From contig CAZDXB010000007.1 in assembly GCA_964509335.1 (NCBI GenBank), forward strand, positions 62,001 to 126,000: DNA of 64,000 nucleotides, written 5' to 3'. Source of the DNA: CAZDXB01 sp964509335 (lineage in GTDB: Bacteria > Bacteroidota > Ignavibacteria > Kapaibacteriales > UBA2268). The notes below the pieces were generated by a model that had not been told where the DNA came from, did no database searches, and saw only the letters and a program-made list of their open reading frames with translations. Below, in pieces: positions 50,937 through 60,090 of this stretch. The first letter of the stretch is position 1; every line of letters begins with the position of its first letter. A program made the translations under genes and the position numbers.

Positions 50937-52135
50937 ACGAAAACGGAACTCCCGTTAACGCCGAAGACGGTCCGAACTGGCCCCTCTGGAAAACGGATAA
51001 TTCCTCAAAATTATCTTCGAGCCGGTATATTCACAAGGTAGAAGACAGAAATACAAACAGTTATCCGTTGGGTCCGGCTTATTTCTCCGACGAAGATATA
51101 TACTGTTCTTATAAAGATACGGATTTATCTTACTTTGAAGGAGGCTCGGACTTTAGAAAGAATCTCGGCTATCCTTTAGGTTTGCAATTCGAACAATTGA
51201 TTCTTAGTTGGGACGACGAAGAAAAAAAAGATATGATTGTCGTTTATTATAAAGCTATTAATACTTCTCAAGACACTTTGTTTGATTGTTGGTTCGCTCC
51301 GGTTTACGATATGGATTTAGCCGTAGCGCCAAAAACGATGGCGGGCGCGGCAAACGATTTCGTTAGATATTACGACGAAGACGAGTCGTTGAATATGGCG
51401 GTAGCGTGGTCGGATACTACCGTTCCCGGGGAAAAAGACCTCGGCTATTTAGCTTGCTCTTTTGTTTTATCGCCCGCCGTGGACGAAAACGGCTATTTAA
51501 TTAACGGCAACGGAATAAGCGAAAATCTTGAAAACCAATTAGGATTGACCGGTTTTCGTAGATGGCCTATTCAAGAAGATTTACAGGATGACGAAGCGAG
51601 ATATAAATTTCTATCGAGCGGAATTATTGATAAGTATGCGGGCGAACCGGGAGATTATCGACTGCTATTTTCCACCGGACCGTTTCATATGCTTCCCGGA
51701 GACACGGCGCAAGTGGGAGTGCAAATCAATTTTGCGATGCCCGCTCTCGGCGGCGAAGCGACGGGAGAAACCGAAGATTTGACAGATTTAGTCGAGAAAG
51801 TGGAAGAAGGACAGGAATACTTTAGTAATATCTTGACAAATGTAAGAGAATATGAATCTTATAGGGAGGGTTCTTTATCTGTATTTCCAAATCCCGCTTC
51901 GGAACGGATATACGTCGATTACGTATTAAATTCCGACGCTGAGACTTCCGTCGAACTATACAATCTAAGCGGCGAAATGGTCGGCAAGGCTCCCAATATA
52001 CCCGCTTCGGCTGGTCGCCATAGAATACAACTCGACTTGACCGATTTCGACGGGAATAGCTTGCCGCCGGGTGTTTACTATTGCGTCTTGAAATCAGGCG
52101 TTAAAAGGGAAAGCGCGAAGTTGATTGTTTATTAA
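50933..52135 (+). CDS. C-terminal part of the frameshifted T9SS protein
   Basis: A 400-codon frame whose ATG overlaps the previous stop (ATGA). It holds a beta-rich middle (GPNWPLWKT, SDEDIYCSYKDTDLSYF, VYYKAINTSQDTLFDCWF) and a T9SS sorting domain (LSVFPNPASERIYVDYV, ending ESAKLIVY). It has no signal peptide, so on its own it could not reach the T9SS. Sense sequence continues upstream of the ATG in the same frame (YRVYFSTD), showing the real gene starts at 50481 and is split at the A7 run. Function is unknown; these proteins are typical surface-exposed FCB cargo. Confidence 0.7.
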   Translation: MNENGTPVNAEDGPNWPLWKTDNSSKLSSSRYIHKVEDRNTNSYPLGPAYFSDEDIYCSYKDTDLSYFEGGSDFRKNLGYPLGLQFEQLILSWDDEEKKDMIVVYYKAINTSQDTLFDCWFAPVYDMDLAVAPKTMAGAANDFVRYYDEDESLNMAVAWSDTTVPGEKDLGYLACSFVLSPAVDENGYLINGNGISENLENQLGLTGFRRWPIQEDLQDDEARYKFLSSGIIDKYAGEPGDYRLLFSTGPFHMLPGDTAQVGVQINFAMPALGGEATGETEDLTDLVEKVEEGQEYFSNILTNVREYESYREGSLSVFPNPASERIYVDYVLNSDAETSVELYNLSGEMVGKAPNIPASAGRHRIQLDLTDFDGNSLPPGVYYCVLKSGVKRESAKLIVY

Positions 52136-52481
52136 ATTCGATTGAGAGCTTATTCTTCTCAGAGAGTGACTCAAAACTCAATTGTATCGAATTTCGAACC
52201 CTTCTGGTAAACCCGAAGGGGAGTAAAAAAAATAGTTATTAGAGAACCTCTTCAATTTGTTGGAATCGTTATTTACCGATGCGTATCCCAAAGCAACCTT
52301 TGCGTTTCGGCAATATCATATATCAGCGTCTAATAATTATGTATATAGATATAGTTACGATATTAATTTTATGATTAAATAAAGTAATATATAGAACTTG
52401 CGCCGCTTCCCGAAGCTAGGTAACTTAAAGGCAAAGATATAAAGCTGAAATTAAGTTTAACGACAAAAAATGGGGGACAAA
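52136..52481. other. intergenic region with one hairpin
   Basis: It contains CCCTTC/GAAGGG (52199-52220), a weak hairpin with no T run that may mark the end of the T9SS gene. The rest is AT-rich with no frame or repeat I can support. Confidence 0.45.
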
Positions 52482-53135
52482 ATGAAACATCTTCTATGCC
52501 TTTTAGTTATCTTGCTTACGCTTTCTTCTTGCGCTTCGATAGAGCCGGAGGATTTGCAGCCTTATCCCACAAAGAATAAAACGCTTCTGCCCGCGCTGGA
52601 AACGGTAATCGACGCGACTAGCTTCGAAAACGCTTATTCTTCTCGTAAATCTTCGCCTTTAGTTCAAGTGAATAATGATTTTATTAAACAACCTAATGTT
52701 TTAGGCGCTAGAAACGCTAAAATACAAGACGCTATAACAATCTTTGAAAGAGAAGTGAATCAAAACATAATCAATCCTTACGGCAAAAAGAAAGGCTCGA
52801 TTTTGTGTAAAATAGCTTTTCATAACACTGAAGGCGGCGGTAAGTTTTTTGGGCTAGTTTCAATCTTTTCTTTAGGAGCGCCGTTTCTTATTGGAGCCCC
52901 TCTGGAAAATCGAGAAACTTCTATTGATTTAGAAGTAGAAATCTATGATTTAGACGGCAATCTTATCGGGCGATATAACTCACAGTGTCAGGAAACGGCT
53001 TGGGTCGCTCTATATTATGGCTATCAAAAATCAAAATGCGCTAGAAAATCAAATATCGACGCTTTCAAATGCGCTATGTATAAAATCAAAAAACAAATAG
53101 GAAAAGACGCCGCTCGATTGAAGGCGCAATTATAG
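52482..53135 (+). CDS. uncharacterised lipoprotein
   Basis: 217 residues from an ATG at 52482, selected for the GGGGGAC SD and because it places the lipoprotein signal MKHLLCLLVILLTLSSC first. Cys17 should be lipidated. The mature part is mixed alpha/beta; a hydrophobic Gly-rich stretch (GLVSIFSLGAPFLIGAPL, about 126-143) is followed by strands (SIDLEVEIYDLDGNLIGRY) and a helical Lys-rich end. A Gly-rich hydrophobic core plus a C-terminal helix is seen in several outer-membrane lipoproteins of stress or assembly systems, but I recognise no family. It stands alone. Confidence 0.65.
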   Translation: MKHLLCLLVILLTLSSCASIEPEDLQPYPTKNKTLLPALETVIDATSFENAYSSRKSSPLVQVNNDFIKQPNVLGARNAKIQDAITIFEREVNQNIINPYGKKKGSILCKIAFHNTEGGGKFFGLVSIFSLGAPFLIGAPLENRETSIDLEVEIYDLDGNLIGRYNSQCQETAWVALYYGYQKSKCARKSNIDAFKCAMYKIKKQIGKDAARLKAQL

Positions 53136-53298
53136 AACTATTTTTATTAAAAATAATTAACGGAGTTAAAATCGCGAATTTTCATACTTAAAATTTATAA
53201 ATCGGAAAAAATTCCTTATCTTCTCGTTTTTTAAAATGGCGAAAAGGATTATGAAATAATTAACTGCGTAGTTATAAGTCAAACATTGAGGAGGAAGA

Positions 53299-54996
53299 AT
53301 GTTTAAAGGACACCCAAAAGGTCTATTCGTAGCGTTTTTCGCTAATATGGGCGAGCGCTTCGGTTACTACACAATGCTCGCGATATTCACTCTGTTCCTT
53401 CAAGCTAAATACGGCTTCGATTCAGGAACAGCCGGGCAAATTTACGGAGGCTTTTTAGCCGCGGTTTACTTTCTGCCCTTAGTCGGCGGTATAATTGCCG
53501 ACCGTTACTTAGGGTACGGAAAGACAATCAGCTTGGGTTTAATTATAATGTTCATAGGCTACTTTTTGTTAGCCGTGCCCAGCGCGAAAGGCGAAGCGTT
53601 ATGGCTGGTCATATTCGCTTTGGTAGTAATTTCACTTGGAACGGGATTTTTTAAAGGCAACCTACAAGCTTTGGTGGGGAACCTTTACGATGACCCGAAA
53701 TACAGCGAAAACAGAGACATAGCGTTCAATGTTTTTTATATGGGAATAAATATCGGCGCTATGTTCGCTCCCACGGCGGCGAGAGCCGTTTACAGCTGGG
53801 TTCTCGGCTGGAGCGGATTCACTTATCATCCCGCTTTGCCCGCTTTGGCAAACAAATATATCGAAGGCACAGCGACGGCTAAACACGTCCAAGATTTGTT
53901 GGAATTAGCCAAGAATCAAGTGGCGGGAATAACTCAATCGGGTTTGATGGAATTTAGCCAGAATTACGTGGACGCGCTTAGCCACGGCTACCACTTTGGT
54001 TTTGGCGTAGCTTGCATTTCGCTAGTTATTTCGATGATTGTGTTCTGGGGCTTTAAAAAGCTATACAAAACGGCTGATATGACCGAAAAGCAAAAAGCCG
54101 AAAGCGCGGAACACAAGGACAAAGTCGTTACTCTTACGGCAGACCAAGTAAAGAACAGATTAATCGCTTTGGGTCTGGTATTTTTGGTCGTTATATTTTT
54201 CTGGATGTCTTTCCATCAAAACGGCTTCGCGATGACAATGTTCGCCAGAGACTACACTCAAGATATTGTCGGTATAGGAACATACTTCTGGTTCGACCTC
54301 TGGGGATTGCTTTGCATCGCTATTACAATCGGTTCTATATACTACCTGCTAAGACCGAAGAGCGTAACGCTCACAAAAGTAATAAGCGCTATAACGGCTG
54401 TAGTTTTCGCCGTTTTGACTTATCTCAGATTTCAAACTTATTCGGCAACGAACGACTTTACGCCCGAGATGTTCCAACACCTTAATCCATTCTTTATAGT
54501 GGCGCTAACTCCAATAGTCATCGGTTTCTTTGCGTATCTGAAGAAGAAGAACAAAGAGCCGAGCGCGCCCAAGAAAATCGGTATCGGAATGTTAATAACG
54601 GGCGTCGCGTTTTCATTGTTAATAATAGCCTCGTTTAGTCTAATCGGCTACAGTCCGGCTGAAATTAACGAAACCAGAATTCCGAACGAAGCCTTGGCGG
54701 TAACGCCTTACTGGCTTATCGGAACGTATTTTACAATGACAATAGCAGAGCTGTTCCTTTCGCCAATGGGAATATCCTTCGTGTCGAAGGTTTCGCCGCC
54801 GAAATACAAAGGTTTGATGCAAGGCGGCTGGCTCGCGGCTACGGCGGTAGGAAACTACTTAGTAGGCGTTATGGGATACTTCTGGAAGAGCGTTCCTCTC
54901 TGGGCGTTCTGGGCGATTCTCGTTTCGTTTTGCATACTTTCCGCTTTATTCATTTTCTCGATTTTAAAACGTTTGGAAAAGGCTTCGGAAGCGTAA
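53299..54996 (+). CDS. POT-family proton-dependent peptide transporter
   Basis: A 565-residue major facilitator with about 14 hydrophobic helices. The PTR2/POT signature is GHPKGLFVAFFANMGERFGYYTML at residues 4-27; the first Glu of the usual ExxER motif is Asn here (NMGER). Further family blocks are GGIIADRYLGYGKTI, FKGNLQALVGNLY and FYMGINIGAMFAPTAA. Such proteins import di- and tripeptides with protons, a sensible fit with secreted proteases in the window. It has a good SD (GAGGAGGAA), no operon partners and a strong terminator downstream at 55023-55050. Confidence 0.92.
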   Translation: MFKGHPKGLFVAFFANMGERFGYYTMLAIFTLFLQAKYGFDSGTAGQIYGGFLAAVYFLPLVGGIIADRYLGYGKTISLGLIIMFIGYFLLAVPSAKGEALWLVIFALVVISLGTGFFKGNLQALVGNLYDDPKYSENRDIAFNVFYMGINIGAMFAPTAARAVYSWVLGWSGFTYHPALPALANKYIEGTATAKHVQDLLELAKNQVAGITQSGLMEFSQNYVDALSHGYHFGFGVACISLVISMIVFWGFKKLYKTADMTEKQKAESAEHKDKVVTLTADQVKNRLIALGLVFLVVIFFWMSFHQNGFAMTMFARDYTQDIVGIGTYFWFDLWGLLCIAITIGSIYYLLRPKSVTLTKVISAITAVVFAVLTYLRFQTYSATNDFTPEMFQHLNPFFIVALTPIVIGFFAYLKKKNKEPSAPKKIGIGMLITGVAFSLLIIASFSLIGYSPAEINETRIPNEALAVTPYWLIGTYFTMTIAELFLSPMGISFVSKVSPPKYKGLMQGGWLAATAVGNYLVGVMGYFWKSVPLWAFWAILVSFCILSALFIFSILKRLEKASEA

Positions 54997-55022
54997 TCCC
55001 GACGAAATATCCAAATAATAAA

Positions 55023-55050
55023 AGGCGTTCTTAACGGAACGCCTTTTTTT
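55023..55050 (+). terminator. rho-independent terminator of the peptide transporter
   Basis: AGGCGTTC pairs perfectly with GAACGCCT (6-nt loop) and is followed by T7. Confidence 0.9.
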
Positions 55051-55128
55051 ATGTTTTTTTAAGGAGAAAAGCTACAAACATCTCGACGAATTGATTTGTA
55101 GTTTTTAGGTTGCGCGTTAATCTTGCCG

Positions 55129-56148
55129 TTAACTTGTTCCCGATACTTTCAGTACGACTTTGCCTTTTGTCTTGGCTTGTTCGATTAATTTATGCGTTTC
55201 AACTATATCGCTCATCGGTTTTATCGCCGATATTATCGGTTTTATTTTGTCTTTTTCGAGTAAATTGAACAAAGTATTCAAATCGCCCACGAACCAATCG
55301 TTATGTTTTTTTCGCAACGCCCCAATCGAATAAAACGCCGTCGAGCGTCCGTTAGGAAATAAGTTCCACAATTTAAGTTTAATCAAATCGAGAATCGGGC
55401 TTCCGCCGTTTCCAACGACGGAATTATAGAAACCGTAAGATACTAGTTTCCCCCCTTTCTTTAAAGAACTGAACGACCTCTTCAAATTCTCGCCGCCAAT
55501 TGGGTCAAATACGGCGTTTACGCCGTTTTCAGTTTCATTTTTGATTTTTTCGACAAAATCCTCGTTTTTGTAATCGATAGGAGAAGCTCCTAAATCGGCA
55601 ACTATGTCATTCTTGCTTTTCGAAGCGGTTCCGTACATTTTAAGACCAAATAACGCTCCTAATTGTAAAATAGCCGTTCCGACGGCTCCGCCGGCGCCGT
55701 GGACTAAAATACTCCGCCCTTTTTTGACTTTTGCGACTCTATGCAACAATTGATAAGCCGTAACATAGGAGAGAATTAAACTAACCGCTTCGGCGGGATT
55801 AATATTGTCCGGCAAAGGCGTAAGTTTGTTTTCCGGCAAACACAAATATTCCGAGTGCGCTCCGATTACCGTAAGGTCGGCTACTTTCTGTCCTAATTCA
55901 ATCCGGCAGGCGCCGTCGCCCAATTTATCGACTACTCCCACCATATCATATCCGGGAGAAAATGGCGGCTTCTTTTTTAACTCGGGGTATTTGCCTTTCC
56001 GAATCATGACGTCGGTAAAATTTACCCCAGCGTATAGAACTTTTATTCTTACTTCGTTTGGTTTGGGTTCCGGCAGATTGTTTTCTTCTACAATTTTAAG
56101 AACTTCGGGCTTCCCGAATTCAGTAACAACAGCTCGTTTATAACTCAT
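55129..56148 (-). CDS. medium-chain NAD(P)H-quinone oxidoreductase (zeta-crystallin/VAT1-like)
   Basis: 339 residues of the MDR superfamily. The GroES-like N-terminal half contains YAGVNFTDVMIRKGKYP and PGYDMVGVVDKLG. The Rossmann half has VHGAGGAVGTAILQLG near 150. The catalytic zinc ligands of alcohol dehydrogenases are absent, which places it with quinone oxidoreductases and the VAT1-like group. It would use NADPH to reduce quinones or enones in the cytoplasm. It starts 8 bp after the stop of the P-type ATPase gene on the same strand, so they may be cotranscribed. Confidence 0.85.
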   Translation of the reverse strand: MSYKRAVVTEFGKPEVLKIVEENNLPEPKPNEVRIKVLYAGVNFTDVMIRKGKYPELKKKPPFSPGYDMVGVVDKLGDGACRIELGQKVADLTVIGAHSEYLCLPENKLTPLPDNINPAEAVSLILSYVTAYQLLHRVAKVKKGRSILVHGAGGAVGTAILQLGALFGLKMYGTASKSKNDIVADLGASPIDYKNEDFVEKIKNETENGVNAVFDPIGGENLKRSFSSLKKGGKLVSYGFYNSVVGNGGSPILDLIKLKLWNLFPNGRSTAFYSIGALRKKHNDWFVGDLNTLFNLLEKDKIKPIISAIKPMSDIVETHKLIEQAKTKGKVVLKVSGTS

Positions 56149-56156
56149 AAGTTCTT

Positions 56157-58955
56157 TTAAAAATCATTGTTGTTTTCGTCTTTCATCCTTCTTTCGAGCG
56201 CCGCTTCGTTGACGTCGTCTCGCGTTTTTCCGCGGGCGTAGTCTATTAAAGCTCCGCTGATTTTTATAATTTCAACTATTATAATAATCGAGAATGTAAT
56301 TCCGATAATTAATAGCCATTCGTTAGCGGTAAGCGGCGTTGTATCCAGCAAATCGTTCATAACGGGAATCGCCACCGCGGACACTTGCAACCCAACGGCT
56401 AAAAGCATTACCGCGAGTAAAATCGGATTTTTGAAAGGCGAGGCTTTGTCGATTCTCTCGCCGCCGGCGTAGGGCAAATCAAAGAAGAGCGACCTATCTA
56501 TCGACCTAGAATTTTGAACGTTCCAAATCTGGAAGAACGCCAAAACGCAAAAAGCCAAAGTTCTCGCTCTGTCCATTTGCTCTGGCGTCGCGTTGTAAAT
56601 ATCGGGCGTTGAATAATAGAAGACGCCTAGCGTGCCAATCATCATTACGACTCCGCATATAAGCATTCTGTAGAGCATGGGCCTCGATATAAGAGGCGTC
56701 TCCTTATTTCGCGGGTAGAATACCATAACGTCTCCGTGCTCTTTCTCGAAGGCTAGCGGGAACGTTGAAGTGCCGTCGGTTACCAGATTAATCCATAGCA
56801 ACTGAGCGGGAAGCACCGGCAAGGGCAAACCGACCGCCACCGACATAGCGATGGTCAGAAGTCCGCCGAAGCTCGTCGCTAAAATGTAAGTTATGATATG
56901 TTGTAGATTGTGTAATACAATTCGCCCTCTGCGCACCGCTTTAACGATTGTCGCGAAATTATCGTCGGTGAGAACCATATGAGCCGCTTCCTTGGAGACG
57001 TCCGTTCCGCTGCCCATAGCTACTCCAATATCCGCTTGTTTCAAGGCTGGAGCGTCGTTTACGCCGTCGCCGGTCATCGCTATTATATTCTTGTGCTTTT
57101 GAAGCTGTCTTACTATCCGGAATTTATGCTGGGGAGCGACTCTCGCGTAAACGTCTATTTTGGGAGCGCGTTCAAATAGTTCTTCGTCGCTTAACTCGTC
57201 AATTTCTTGACCGCTAATCGCTACCGGTATTTCTTTGTTTTCGCCGATACCGACGGACTTGGCAACGGCTTGAGCGGTTCGCGAATGGTCGCCGGTTATC
57301 ATTACGACTTTAATTCCGGCGTTCCTACATCTCTTAACCGCCAACGCCGCCTCAGGACGCACAGAGTCCTCGATTCCTGCGAAGCCGACGAAAGTCATAT
57401 TTTGGAGTTTATTCAACTCCAAATCGCCTTCGACGTCTTTTTGGTCTATGCCGGCGAGAGCTAAAACGCGAAGCCCTTTTTTAGAAAAATCTATTATTTT
57501 TTTTCGAAGAAGGTCTAAATCCAAATCAATTTTGTTGCCGTCGATATCGAGCATATTTTTACAGCGCGACAAAATCACTTCCGGCGCGCCTTTGGCAAAA
57601 ATGCAATTTTCTTCTTTGTTAGCGGCTTTAACAGCCATCATTTGGTTTTCCGATTCGAAAGGCAAATCTACGGAAATCGACCAATCCTCGGAATCAAATT
57701 CCAATTTTTCGGCGGCAATCATTAAAGCGCCTTCTGTCGGGTCGCCTTCAATTTTCCATTCATCGCCGTTATCGACTAATTCCGATTCGGTGCAAAGAGC
57801 GCTAATTTGAGTGAATTTTTTAAGAGCCTGCGAATCTTTATATTTTACGCGTTTTCCGTCTTCGCTTCTGACGATAGCCCCTTCCTTCAGATATCCGCTG
57901 CCGTGGGCTTTTAACTCGGCGTTTCCGCAGAAAAATCGAGTGGCGGTCATCTGATTTTTTGTTAGCGTCCCGGTTTTATCTGTGCATATAAAGTTGCAGC
58001 TGCCAAGAGTTTCCACCGCCGCCAGCTTTTTGACTATGGCGTTTCTTTTCGCCATTTGCGAAACTCCTATTGACAAAGTAATAGTTACCGCTACGGGCAG
58101 TCCTTCGGGAATAGCCGAAACGGCTAAGCCGACAGCGGTCAGGAACATCGTTAGCCAATCGTTGCCTCGCAGAAAACCGACGAGGAAAATCAGGGCGACT
58201 ATTATCATTATTCCAACGCTCAGGGCTTTGCTGAATTTCTCCATTTGCTTTTGCAAAGGCGAAACAGTCTCTTCGGCTTCCGCCACACGCGCGGAAATTT
58301 TTCCAAATTCGGTGTTTGCCCCGACGGCGGTTACGATGCCAACGCCCCTTCCCTTTTGAATTATTGACCCGGAATAAATCATATTCACTCTGTCGCCGAG
58401 CGGCGTTTTCTCGGCTATGTTGGCTTTTGCTTGTTTATTAATCGAGAACGACTCTCCGGTTAACATTGATTCGTCAACCAATAAGTTATGCGTCTCGATT
58501 AATCTGGCGTCGGCGGGAGCTCTCACTCCGCTTTCCAATAATACAATGTCTCCGGCAACTACGTTCGTGGTGGGAATCGAAACGGCTTTGCCGTCTCTTA
58601 TCACTTTCGCCATCGGCGCCGCCAAATTTCTTAAAGCTCTTAGCGCGTCGGATGCTCTACGCTCTTGGAAAAAACCTATTAAGGAATTTAAAACTACTAC
58701 AAAAGCTATTACGATTGTATCTTTCAAATCGGCTAGGAACGCGTTGAGAATAGCCGCGACCATCAATATATATAAAACGGGGTCGTTGAACTGTTCTAAC
58801 AATAAAACAATCCAATGCTTTTTCTTTTGCGTAATTAATTCGTTCTTCCCGTATTTATCGCGCATTTCATCGACGCGATTTTCGTTTAAACCGCTCTTCG
58901 AGGAAGTTCCAAAGTTTGTTAACGTTTCTTCTATCGTTTTTGAATGCCAAGGCAT
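56157..58955 (-). CDS. P-type cation ATPase, P2 (calcium-type)
   Basis: A 932-residue membrane pump. The N-terminal cation-ATPase domain (about 1-75) is followed by the actuator loop LTGES, TM4 with PEGLPV (the cation-site motif of Ca pumps), the phosphorylation motif CDKTGTLTKN with Asp near 325, the nucleotide domain, and the hinge GDGVNDAPALKQADIGVAMG near 625. TM6 carries NLVTDGTSTFPLAF, similar to the Ca-binding NLVTDG of SERCA. Calcium export is therefore likely, though manganese or sodium cannot be excluded. It is first gene of a probable two-gene unit with the oxidoreductase. Confidence 0.9.
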   Translation of the reverse strand: MPWHSKTIEETLTNFGTSSKSGLNENRVDEMRDKYGKNELITQKKKHWIVLLLEQFNDPVLYILMVAAILNAFLADLKDTIVIAFVVVLNSLIGFFQERRASDALRALRNLAAPMAKVIRDGKAVSIPTTNVVAGDIVLLESGVRAPADARLIETHNLLVDESMLTGESFSINKQAKANIAEKTPLGDRVNMIYSGSIIQKGRGVGIVTAVGANTEFGKISARVAEAEETVSPLQKQMEKFSKALSVGIMIIVALIFLVGFLRGNDWLTMFLTAVGLAVSAIPEGLPVAVTITLSIGVSQMAKRNAIVKKLAAVETLGSCNFICTDKTGTLTKNQMTATRFFCGNAELKAHGSGYLKEGAIVRSEDGKRVKYKDSQALKKFTQISALCTESELVDNGDEWKIEGDPTEGALMIAAEKLEFDSEDWSISVDLPFESENQMMAVKAANKEENCIFAKGAPEVILSRCKNMLDIDGNKIDLDLDLLRKKIIDFSKKGLRVLALAGIDQKDVEGDLELNKLQNMTFVGFAGIEDSVRPEAALAVKRCRNAGIKVVMITGDHSRTAQAVAKSVGIGENKEIPVAISGQEIDELSDEELFERAPKIDVYARVAPQHKFRIVRQLQKHKNIIAMTGDGVNDAPALKQADIGVAMGSGTDVSKEAAHMVLTDDNFATIVKAVRRGRIVLHNLQHIITYILATSFGGLLTIAMSVAVGLPLPVLPAQLLWINLVTDGTSTFPLAFEKEHGDVMVFYPRNKETPLISRPMLYRMLICGVVMMIGTLGVFYYSTPDIYNATPEQMDRARTLAFCVLAFFQIWNVQNSRSIDRSLFFDLPYAGGERIDKASPFKNPILLAVMLLAVGLQVSAVAIPVMNDLLDTTPLTANEWLLIIGITFSIIIIVEIIKISGALIDYARGKTRDDVNEAALERRMKDENNNDF

Positions 58956-59037
58956 ATTAAAAGTTCACCCTTTTGTTTGACCGTCCGTTTCCTTATGATT
59001 TGTCTATTTAACAAGTTATTGATTAATCTTTCGTTTT

Positions 59038-59694
59038 TTATTCTGGAGAAGAATACTTTTCGGCTTCTTCAATAGCTTGTTTTTGATTTACTATGTTTAT
59101 AGTTAAAATTCCCGACTCGTCAACCATAATTGAAATCATATATTCTAAACTTTCATCGACGGGTCTATCCATTCTATGATTTGTGTAAATCGCTCCTTTC
59201 AATTCCTCGACTATTTGATTTTCGGGTAACTCGTCTTTTTTCTTCATCAATCTTTCATTGGCTTCTTTAGCTCTTTTAAACTCTTCGCTCATAGGTATTC
59301 CCGCTTTGTCGGCTATTATCTTAGCTTGCTCCATTGCTTTTTCGTAATCGCCTTTGTAAACGAAGTTAATAGAGTTGAAGCTCTGCCCGGGGGCGTTGAC
59401 GGAAGTGGTTTCCGACATCTCCGGTTGATACTCCAAACCTTCCGGCTCGATAAATCCCAATTCTTGAACCCATTTCGGCAACCTGATTGAATCGTTTTCT
59501 ATAGAATTGTCGCCGCTTTTTTTGTTCTCTTGCATAGACACTTCTTTACTAGTCGTCATTGAAGCTTCGTTTTGAACTCCTTTTTCTTTCTCTTCCGATT
59601 CGGAAGCTCCGCCTTCTTGGTTTTTAGAGGAGCAACCGAAAGACAACATTATAATTAACGAAAAATACAACACCGCTATAAGATTCTTCTTCAT
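59038..59694 (-). CDS. uncharacterised lipoprotein
   Basis: 218 residues from an ATG at 59694, chosen because it begins the lipoprotein signal MKKNLIAVLYFSLIIMLSFGC; an upstream TTG would only add residues in front. A low-complexity Glu/Lys/Ser linker (EGGASESEEKEKG) follows the lipidated Cys. A compact C-terminal domain (about 95-215) contains FNSINFVYKGDYEKAMEQAK, ending MVDESGILTINIVNQKQAIEE. No family is recognised. It stands between the Ca-type ATPase gene, on the same strand, and the ATP-grasp fusion gene, on the other. Confidence 0.6.
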   Translation of the reverse strand: MKKNLIAVLYFSLIIMLSFGCSSKNQEGGASESEEKEKGVQNEASMTTSKEVSMQENKKSGDNSIENDSIRLPKWVQELGFIEPEGLEYQPEMSETTSVNAPGQSFNSINFVYKGDYEKAMEQAKIIADKAGIPMSEEFKRAKEANERLMKKKDELPENQIVEELKGAIYTNHRMDRPVDESLEYMISIMVDESGILTINIVNQKQAIEEAEKYSSPE

Positions 59695-60090
59695 ATTTAC
59701 TATCCCGCTTAATAACAACAATAATTAAGAGTAAACTCAAATATAAGTCAATCGCGAATTTAAACAAAATTTTATTGAGACAACGTTGCATAAGAAAATT
59801 AATTCAAAAAAAAATAAAATATTTTGGGCGGTATATAGTTTTTTATTAAATGATTTATGACTTAAATTAGTTAGTATTAATATATTGTAATTTTTGCGAC
59901 TGAATTATGAACCGATTAAAATCAGTTCCTATCAACGGCGGAATTTTATAATTGAAAGGGCTTTGGCGGTCGCTAAGGCGGACTTGCTAAATAGCGCGTC
60001 CTACTCAAAGACTTCAGAATAAATTATTGACTAACTATTTTTTTTATTATATTTTAATTTTAGTTATTAATAATCAATCGAAAATCAATT
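59695..60090. other. intergenic region between divergent genes
   Basis: AT-rich, about 400 bp, presumably holding both divergent promoters. I see no clear hairpin or repeat. A short GC-richer patch (GGCGGTCGCTAAGGCGG, around 59965) vaguely resembles part of the 86-bp cassette repeat but too weakly to call. Confidence 0.4.
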
